Source: Pseudoalteromonas sp. TB64 (GTDB taxonomy: Bacteria; Pseudomonadota; Gammaproteobacteria; Enterobacterales; Alteromonadaceae). Taken from it: a stretch of 50,092 nucleotides of DNA. Positions 44,214 through 50,092 of the stretch are shown here, piece by piece. The notes under the pieces are model-generated. The model was not told where the DNA came from, did not search any database, and saw nothing but the letters and a program-made list of their open reading frames with translations. Location: NCBI RefSeq assembly GCF_000498095.1, contig NZ_AUTQ01000081.1:60709-110800 (forward strand). Direction: 5' to 3'. How positions within the stretch are numbered: position 1 is the stretch's first letter; each line of letters opens with the position of its first letter. A program made the position numbers and the translations under genes.

Positions 44214-44241
44214 AAAAAAGGAGCCCAATGGCTCCTTTTTT
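44214..44241. terminator. Bidirectional terminator after corB
   Basis: A 12-bp perfect stem with A-run and T-run (AAAAAAGGAGCC, loop CAAT) between corB and the convergent lipoprotein gene. Confidence 0.88.
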
Positions 44242-44261
44242 ACTAACAGCTATTTATAAAG

Positions 44262-44870
44262 CTAACTAAATAAACGCTCTAACCAACCTTTATCTAATGA
44301 TTCCTCACAACGCTTAAGCTGCGCTCCATAACGACTTGCACGATGTTTAACTTTATTAGCAACGCTCATCAACCATTTTTTCTTTTTATATGTACCACGT
44401 TTATATCCGCCCCACCCTTCATGATAATTAAGGTATTGCGAGTAAGCATCCCATTTAGAAACTGCATTTACTTTATGCGTTTTATAAACAAACCATGCCA
44501 TAAAGTCTATTGCATCATCAAAATCGTCTCTGTCGGCACCATTGTTACCTGTTTCGCGAATATAGTCTGACCATGTGGGTGTTTTTGCCTGTGAGTAACC
44601 ATAAGCATCACTTGCGCGTCCTGTTGGTATTATCCATAAAAAATACTCCATTGGTGGTGCGGCATCATGTCTAAACGAGCTTTCTTGATACATCATGCTC
44701 ATAAGTACGTGCTTAGGTGAACCCCACTTTTCTTGGGCGTTTTTTGCATCAAAGTACCAGCTAGATTTTTCTTCAAAAATCTTACAAATATCATCAGGTT
44801 GCTTAGGAGGAGCTGTAGCACAACCGGCTAAAGTGAGAGCTAGAGATAAAATAATTGCATTTTTTTTCAT
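44262..44870 (-). CDS. Lytic transglycosylase-like lipoprotein
   Basis: A 202-residue lipoprotein; the signal peptide ends with lipobox LAGC at Cys17. The rest resembles SLT-type lysozyme-fold domains: MMYQESSFRHDA carries the Glu-Ser-Ser-Phe catalytic motif, SDAYGYSQAKTPTW corresponds to the AxGLMQ region, and the NYHEGWGGYKRGTY motif to a substrate-binding loop. A role in peptidoglycan cleavage at the outer membrane is expected but the family is little studied. A basic C-terminal tail follows. It is transcribed alone with a plus-strand gap to gshA upstream. Confidence 0.85.
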   Translation of the reverse strand: MKKNAIILSLALTLAGCATAPPKQPDDICKIFEEKSSWYFDAKNAQEKWGSPKHVLMSMMYQESSFRHDAAPPMEYFLWIIPTGRASDAYGYSQAKTPTWSDYIRETGNNGADRDDFDDAIDFMAWFVYKTHKVNAVSKWDAYSQYLNYHEGWGGYKRGTYKKKKWLMSVANKVKHRASRYGAQLKRCEESLDKGWLERLFS

Positions 44871-44961
44871 ATTTTTTAGATCTCACTGAACTTTTATAAA
44901 AAGTGTGGGTCTGATTTCATAATGCAGCAGTACAGCATTGTTTCATCCCTGAAGAATATTT

Positions 44962-44990
44962 ACGCAGCCATCTTGGGCTGCGTTTTTTTT
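44962..44990 (+). terminator. Orphan rho-independent terminator on the plus strand
   Basis: An 8-bp stem (44962-44969 / 44976-44983, CGCAGCC type) followed by eight T on the plus strand. The adjacent genes are both on the minus strand, and the minus-strand reading has no T-run, so it does not obviously serve either of them. It may end an unannotated small RNA from about 44905. Confidence 0.65.
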
Positions 44991-45015
44991 GCTTTGAACT
45001 TAATTAGCGTTTAAA

Positions 45016-46593
45016 TTATTTACGACTAAAGTACGTATCTAAGAATGCTGTAAACGATTGTGTGTCTGCTTGCTCAATTGCTACTTGCGCCTCATTCGAT
45101 TTAACTACTTGCTGTTCAAGCCATGGTTTTAAAAACTCACTATAATCAGCTTCTTGATGGCTTTGCTTGTACTTATTAGCTAATGCTAATGCAAAGTGCC
45201 CATTATCTAAACCAGATTCTTTTAGCTCACTAACATAACGACCAGAATAAGTGAGTACAGGATTATGTATCCACGTTGCCATTCGCTCTATCGTACTTGA
45301 ATAATAAGTAACGCCATAAGCGCTATCCATCCATTTAGCTACATCGCGCAGTTGATCAAATATTTCATCACCCCACGATTGAAGGCTACGAGGTTGGTCA
45401 TTAAAATTCAGCATCAAGCCTTCTTCTCGACCTTGATTTACAACGGTATCAAGATTTTCAGTACTGCGCGCTTGTTCTTTCCAATCCATTGGCATTGAAT
45501 CTTTTAATAAACAATACGTTAAGAATACATCCAAAAAGTGAATTTGCTCTATATCAATACCAACTTCGCTAAACGGGTTTACGTCTAATGCACGAATTTC
45601 AACGTACTCAATACCGGCTCTAAGTAATGCGTCTGTAGGTGTTTCACCATTTTTTGCATTTCGCTTAGGGCGAACTGGTGAGTAAAATTCATTCTCTATT
45701 TGCAGAATGTTTTTATTAAGCTGTTTAGGGTTAGCACTAGTATAGTCATCAATATCACCATAAATTTCTGAAGGTGTATTAATTGCTTTTTTTAGCCCAA
45801 CTACATATTCATCAAGCGAGTTGTACATTACACGCAATGAAGATTGAGCACTATTTGTATAACCTAAATTACCCAGTCGTAGAGCTGTGCCTACTTCTAA
45901 ATAAAGGGTACCTTTACCGAGCTTTTTAAATGGCAGATCGGTTTTTCGACCTTGTAAAAATGAGTTACATAACGCTGGTGATGCACCAAATAAATAGCTA
46001 ATCAGCCATAATTCGCGTTTAAAATTACGAATAAGGCCCAAGTAACCGTCTGAAATGAAATCTTGTAATGTTGCGTCACTTTTCTTTAATGAATGCAGCG
46101 ATTGCCACAACGTTTCTGGAAATGAAATATTAAAATGTACGCCAGCAATTGCCTGCATCATACTACCGTAGCGATTTTTTAAACCTTCGCGGTATAGTGT
46201 TTTCATTTTACCTGTATTAGAACTACCAAATTGAGCTAATACTATGTCATCTTGATGCTCTATAAAGCACGGCATACTGATAGGCCAAAGTAACTCATCA
46301 CCCATTTTTTCAAGAGTAAACTTTTGCAGGTCTTTTAATTGCTTAATAGTTTGTGTAGATGATTCACTAACAGGAGTAATAAATTCAAGTAAAGACTCGG
46401 AGAAATCTGTTGTGATATGCCCATTAGTTAATGCACTTCCCACCCCTTTCGGATGCCCTTGAGCAGAAATAGCCCCACTGCCTTGTATTCTTAGCGACTC
46501 TCGCTCAATGCCACGTTTAATGCCTTTAACTGCGTATTGGTGCTCATCTGCTGATAACGCGTTAAGTGCGTTTGTTAGATCATGTGTTGTCAA
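45016..46593 (-). CDS. gshA: Glutamate-cysteine ligase
   Basis: A 525-residue enzyme joining glutamate and cysteine with ATP, the first step of glutathione synthesis. Class I GshA motifs are visible: VKGIKRGIERESLRI, ITTDFSESLLEFITPV, SSNTGKMKTLYREGLKNRYG (in parts SSNTGKMKTLYREG and LKNRYG), GVHFNISFP, and VEIRALDVNPFSEVGID. The strongest start is a TTG at 46593 because GAGGAAG lies seven bases upstream and the length then matches E. coli; an in-frame ATG at 46647 is open but lacks such a site. It is monocistronic. Confidence 0.94.
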   Translation of the reverse strand: MTTHDLTNALNALSADEHQYAVKGIKRGIERESLRIQGSGAISAQGHPKGVGSALTNGHITTDFSESLLEFITPVSESSTQTIKQLKDLQKFTLEKMGDELLWPISMPCFIEHQDDIVLAQFGSSNTGKMKTLYREGLKNRYGSMMQAIAGVHFNISFPETLWQSLHSLKKSDATLQDFISDGYLGLIRNFKRELWLISYLFGASPALCNSFLQGRKTDLPFKKLGKGTLYLEVGTALRLGNLGYTNSAQSSLRVMYNSLDEYVVGLKKAINTPSEIYGDIDDYTSANPKQLNKNILQIENEFYSPVRPKRNAKNGETPTDALLRAGIEYVEIRALDVNPFSEVGIDIEQIHFLDVFLTYCLLKDSMPMDWKEQARSTENLDTVVNQGREEGLMLNFNDQPRSLQSWGDEIFDQLRDVAKWMDSAYGVTYYSSTIERMATWIHNPVLTYSGRYVSELKESGLDNGHFALALANKYKQSHQEADYSEFLKPWLEQQVVKSNEAQVAIEQADTQSFTAFLDTYFSRK

Positions 46594-47044
46594 AAAATGC
46601 TTCCTCGGGCCACGTGGCTTAATCATAGGGTTATGGGGGCTAATCACTTATTACTCAAGATTAAATTGCTAAGAACAATGTAATTTTTTTGATTAATAGC
46701 TGCATGCCCTGCTTTGAACATAAGCTGATACGACCAACATCATACTATAGACCGTAATCTTGCCATTGCTCTTAACATTATACAATTGCTTTGCGCGTGT
46801 AATTTATTAAATACTTAATCTGCGGCATACATAAGTATTAAATTCAGTAAACCAATAGACCGACCTTTATATAAAAAAGATTCATGACACTTTCAACTAA
46901 TCAGAGTTTATTATCAAAACACTTGATATAGATCATAAAAATGTAAAGTTTTAATTGTAAGTACTTATAGAGCAGCCCATTTTTTTGCTTTGTACTTAGT
47001 AAACAATATAATAGCGCCAACTATAAAGGATGGCAGTAAATACA
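46594..47044. promoter_or_regulatory. Intergenic region with an FNR-like site at 46923-46936
   Basis: TTGAT-ATAG-ATCAT differs by one base from the FNR consensus TTGAT-N4-ATCAA and lies about 110 bases upstream of the aer-type gene. Oxygen-responsive expression of the receptor would make sense. The rest of the region is AT-rich and shows no gene. Confidence 0.5.
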
Positions 47045-48592
47045 GTGAGCAGTAATAAAAGCTTAAAAAATGAAGAGGTTCTCTTTGATGAATCACAACA
47101 ACTCGTCTCAACAACCGATCTTAAAGGTGTAATTACTTACGTAAACCATGAATTTTGCGATATTGCAGGATATAGCGCACAAGAACTCATTGGAGAAAAC
47201 CACAGTATTGTGCGCCATCCTGACATGCCCAAAGCTGCATTTAAAGAAATGTGGGCTACCTTAAAACAAGGTCATTCTTGGCGTGGAATGGTAAAAAACC
47301 GCTGCAAAGACGGACGCTATTATTGGGTTGATGCATTCGTAACGCCTATTTTTGAGCATGGTCAATTAATTGGTTATCAATCAGTAAGAACTAAAGCGAG
47401 TCAGCAACTAAAACAACATGCGCAAACTCTTTATAATAAATTAAATAAAGGTAAGTCATTATATAATTTTCGAGAAAGAACACATGTAAGGCAAAGCATT
47501 ACTATTATTGGCATATTAATTTGGTTGATCGCAATTGCTCTATTAAGCTCTTTGGCTATAGCACTAATTAATTTATTAGTTTGCATTTTTGTTATTACAT
47601 TTAATTACGATGAATTGATTGAAACCCCTAAAATATTAAAAAAGCAAAAAGCTAAATCTGATTCAGTTTCGCGCTATATATACAGCGGAAGTAATCCTCA
47701 TAGTATCAGTGACTATAGGGAGCAAATGCTTAGTGCCAAATTACGAACTGTGCTTGGTCGCGTGCAAGATTCAACACTGAGCTTTAATAATATTGCGACA
47801 CACTTGGATGAGCAATCAACATTAACTGAAAAAGGCATTGCTTCACAAAGTGAACGCCTAGAACAAATAGCGTCAGCTATGGCACAGATGAGTTCAACAA
47901 TTGGCGAAATATCTAATAACACTCATCACACTGCTGATAAAGTAAATGTTACACATAAAAGTTGCTCTAATATAAAACAGCATATAGCTGATAACAGCTC
48001 AATGGTGTCTGATTTAGCCAGTCAGGTAGATCAAGCGGCTACAACCGCAAGTAGCCTAGCGTCAGAAGCTGATAAAATAGGTCAGGTAATGAGTGAAATT
48101 GAAGGCATTGCCGATCAAACTAACTTACTCGCACTAAATGCTGCAATTGAGGCTGCTCGTGCTGGCGAACATGGTCGTGGCTTTGCCGTCGTTGCAGATG
48201 AAGTTAGAGCTTTATCATCAAGAACTCAAAATGCTACTGCACAAATTCATAGTTCCATTAAAGAAATTCAAAGTACTTTATTTGATTGGTCTAAAATAAT
48301 GCAGAACACAAAAAATCAAGCTGATAATTGTGTAAGTACAACAACTCAAACTCAAGTTGCACTTGACGATATTTTTATTCAGATAAGTGAAATATCACAG
48401 CTTGCCACTCAAATATCGACTGCTGCAGAACAACAGCAGGTGGTTAGTAGCGACATTGGCGCTAATGTTACACAAATCAAAGAACTTGGTGACAGTAATT
48501 TAAGCCTAAGCTTTAATGTGGCTAAAGGGTCGGCTGAACTTGTTGAAGGCTCTCGTAAAGTAAATGATTTACTACTGACCTTTAGAGTTTAA
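47045..48592 (+). CDS. Aer-type PAS / methyl-accepting chemotaxis receptor
   Basis: A 515-residue energy taxis receptor. The PAS domain (about 15-120) has the Aer pattern [23 protein letters not shown], then [13 protein letters not shown] and [17 protein letters not shown], which binds FAD in Aer. One hydrophobic hairpin segment (about 155-190) anchors it. The signalling domain (about 235-515) includes the highly conserved hairpin [20 protein letters not shown]. The GTG at 47045 is preferred because AAGGATGG lies 11 bases before it, while the ATG at 47030 directly abuts the AAGG. An FNR-like site is upstream. Confidence 0.9.
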   Translation: MSSNKSLKNEEVLFDESQQLVSTTDLKGVITYVNHEFCDIAGYSAQELIGENHSIVRHPDMPKAAFKEMWATLKQGHSWRGMVKNRCKDGRYYWVDAFVTPIFEHGQLIGYQSVRTKASQQLKQHAQTLYNKLNKGKSLYNFRERTHVRQSITIIGILIWLIAIALLSSLAIALINLLVCIFVITFNYDELIETPKILKKQKAKSDSVSRYIYSGSNPHSISDYREQMLSAKLRTVLGRVQDSTLSFNNIATHLDEQSTLTEKGIASQSERLEQIASAMAQMSSTIGEISNNTHHTADKVNVTHKSCSNIKQHIADNSSMVSDLASQVDQAATTASSLASEADKIGQVMSEIEGIADQTNLLALNAAIEAARAGEHGRGFAVVADEVRALSSRTQNATAQIHSSIKEIQSTLFDWSKIMQNTKNQADNCVSTTTQTQVALDDIFIQISEISQLATQISTAAEQQQVVSSDIGANVTQIKELGDSNLSLSFNVAKGSAELVEGSRKVNDLLLTFRV

Positions 48593-48601
48593 TAAACATT
48601 A

Positions 48602-48627
48602 AAAAGCCGCTATTTTTAGCGGCTTTT
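48602..48627. terminator. Terminator between aer-type gene and clpB
   Basis: An 11-bp perfect stem (48602-48612 / 48617-48627, AAAAGCCGCTA) ending in T-rich sequence, between convergent genes. Confidence 0.85.
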
Positions 48628-48650
48628 CGTTTAAACGACTTGGTTAATAG

Positions 48651-50092
48651 CTATCGGCTGGCAAATAGTAATCCATTATCATCTGCGTCAATAGCAATAA
48701 CGCTACCTGGTAAATAATCACCATTGAGTAGCTTTTGTGCTAACGGGTTTTCAATCGTTTGCTGAATAGCACGCTTAAGTGGGCGAGCACCATAAACGGG
48801 ATCAAAACCACTCGCTGCAATTCGCTCAAGTGCCGCATCACTAATATCGAGCAAGTACCCCATCTCAGTTAACCGCTCACGTAACTTCATCAGTTGAATA
48901 TCAGCAATCTCTTTTATGTGATTGTTTGCTAATGGATGGAAAACCACGGTTTCGTCAATACGGTTAATAAATTCAGGTCTAAATTCGTTTATTAATACTT
49001 CCATCACTTTTGTTTTAAGCGTTGCATAATCATTATTACCCGCTTGTTCTTGAATGATGTCTGAGCCTAAATTTGAAGTCATAATAATAACTGTATTTTT
49101 AAAGTCGACAGTCCGACCTTGTCCATCAGTTAAACGACCATCGTCTAATACTTGCAGTAAAATATTAAAAACATCAGGATGTGCTTTTTCTATTTCATCA
49201 AGCAAAATGACTGAATAAGGTTTGCGACGAACTGCTTCGGTTAAATAACCGCCTTCTTCGTAACCAACGTAACCTGGAGGCGCACCAACTAAACGTGCAA
49301 CCGAATGTTTTTCCATAAATTCAGACATATCGATGCGTACCATCGCATCTTCAGTATCAAACATAAAACCAGCTAAAGCTTTAGTCAGCTCTGTTTTACC
49401 CACCCCTGTTGGGCCTAAAAACAAAAATGAACCAATAGGACGATTAGGATCAGCAAGCCCGGCACGTGAGCGTCGTATTGCGTTAGAAACGGCAACAACA
49501 GCTTCATCTTGACCAATAACTTTACTGTGCAGCTGATCTTCCATTTGCAATAGTTTTTCGCGCTCACCTTGCAGCATACGTGCAACAGGAATACCAGTCC
49601 AACGCGATAGTATTTCAGCTATTTCGTCTTCACCCACTTGGTTTTTAAGTAAGGTCATTTCTTGCATTTCGGCTTGTGAAGCCAAATCGAGCTTACGCTC
49701 CAATTCAGGAATTCGACCATATTGTAGCTCTGACATACGTTGTAAATCGCTTGCTCTGCGTGCTACATCTAAATCTAGCCTTGCTTGCTCAAGCTCAGCT
49801 TTAATAACTTGAGTGCCTTGCAATGAAGCCTTCTCTGCATTCCATACTTCGTCAAGCTCACGGTATTCCATTTCAAGGTCGGCAATTAACTCTTGCATTT
49901 CGCTACGACGTTTTTGACTCGCTTCGTCTTTTTCTTTAGCGAGTGCGTTATCTTCAAGTTTTAATTGAATGATACGGCGCTCGAGCTTATCTAAAGACTC
50001 TGGTTTAGAGTCTATTTGTAAGCGAATAGATGAACCAGCCTCGTCAATTAAATCAATCGCTTTGTCAGGTAACTGACGGTCACTAATGTAAC
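48651..50092 (-). CDS. clpB: ClpB disaggregase, C-terminal part (5' end outside window)
   Basis: The minus-strand frame is open to the window edge, covering about 480 C-terminal residues. From the edge it reads [17 protein letters not shown] (end of the first AAA module), a coiled-coil M domain of about 120 residues ([20 protein letters not shown]), then the second AAA module: [12 protein letters not shown], Walker [11 protein letters not shown], the pore-loop GYVGYEEGG, Walker [15 protein letters not shown], and [11 protein letters not shown] near the C-terminus. ClpB works with DnaK to resolubilise protein aggregates after heat stress. A heat-shock promoter would lie outside the window. Confidence 0.97.
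   Translation of the reverse strand, partial: YISDRQLPDKAIDLIDEAGSSIRLQIDSKPESLDKLERRIIQLKLEDNALAKEKDEASQKRRSEMQELIADLEMEYRELDEVWNAEKASLQGTQVIKAELEQARLDLDVARRASDLQRMSELQYGRIPELERKLDLASQAEMQEMTLLKNQVGEDEIAEILSRWTGIPVARMLQGEREKLLQMEDQLHSKVIGQDEAVVAVSNAIRRSRAGLADPNRPIGSFLFLGPTGVGKTELTKALAGFMFDTEDAMVRIDMSEFMEKHSVARLVGAPPGYVGYEEGGYLTEAVRRKPYSVILLDEIEKAHPDVFNILLQVLDDGRLTDGQGRTVDFKNTVIIMTSNLGSDIIQEQAGNNDYATLKTKVMEVLINEFRPEFINRIDETVVFHPLANNHIKEIADIQLMKLRERLTEMGYLLDISDAALERIAASGFDPVYGARPLKRAIQQTIENPLAQKLLNGDYLPGSVIAIDADDNGLLFASR

Overview
The window looks like chromosomal DNA of a marine gammaproteobacterium, most probably Pseudoalteromonas. It is AT-rich. It has a tmRNA whose tag reads ANDDNYSLAA, a sodium-type flagellar motor protein (MotY), a GshA/FabB/MnmC/RNase T gene set, and Enterobacteria-like synteny around rplS-trmD-rimM-rpsP / ffh / ypjD / corB. 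No rRNA, tRNA, CRISPR array or intact insertion sequence was seen. Both ends cut genes: an EAL-domain protein on the left and clpB on the right.

Layout: 1-1426 holds the end of an EAL phosphodiesterase and a DUF4234 membrane protein. 1492-8074 is a tightly overlapped minus-strand operon (RDD, SpoIIM-like, DUF4129, DUF4350, MoxR ATPase, DUF58), a widespread but poorly understood MoxR-type membrane system. 8305-11354 carries efpL, a YjbR/MmcQ protein, a GNAT acetyltransferase and fabB (with a FabR-like operator). 11536-13548 is mnmC, whose methyltransferase half has lost the expected motif residues. 13616-20649 is accessory: a tandem DUF4892-OmpA protein bracketed by a duplicated scrap of mnmC, small secreted proteins, an SDR, a TauE permease, a YHYH lipoprotein pair, an unknown two-TM protein and a decayed Fic gene next to ssrA. 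20837-21193 is tmRNA.

21474-34954 holds fapA, rnt, motY, an EamA exporter, an aromatic amino-acid permease, an aromatic/aspartate aminotransferase, a GAF protein, a partner-switching pair (HsbR-like phosphatase/kinase and HsbA-like STAS protein), yciH and a Cache-HAMP-PAS-GGDEF-EAL protein. 35150-37755 is the Phe/Tyr branch: pheA behind a Phe-rich leader peptide and classic attenuator, and convergent tyrA behind a TyrR box. 38220-41822 is rpsP-rimM-trmD-rplS with ffh upstream. 42073-50092 holds ypjD, corB, a lytic-transglycosylase-like lipoprotein, gshA, an Aer-type receptor with an FNR-like site upstream, and the C-terminal part of clpB.

Most of the window is core housekeeping DNA. The observations most worth checking are the degenerate methyltransferase motifs in an otherwise intact MnmC, the duplicated mnmC 3' end that marks an insertion or recombination event, the apparently leaderless pheA leader peptide, the Fic remnant beside ssrA, and an orphan plus-strand terminator that may end an unannotated small RNA. 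I did not find a clearly new defence or mobile system.
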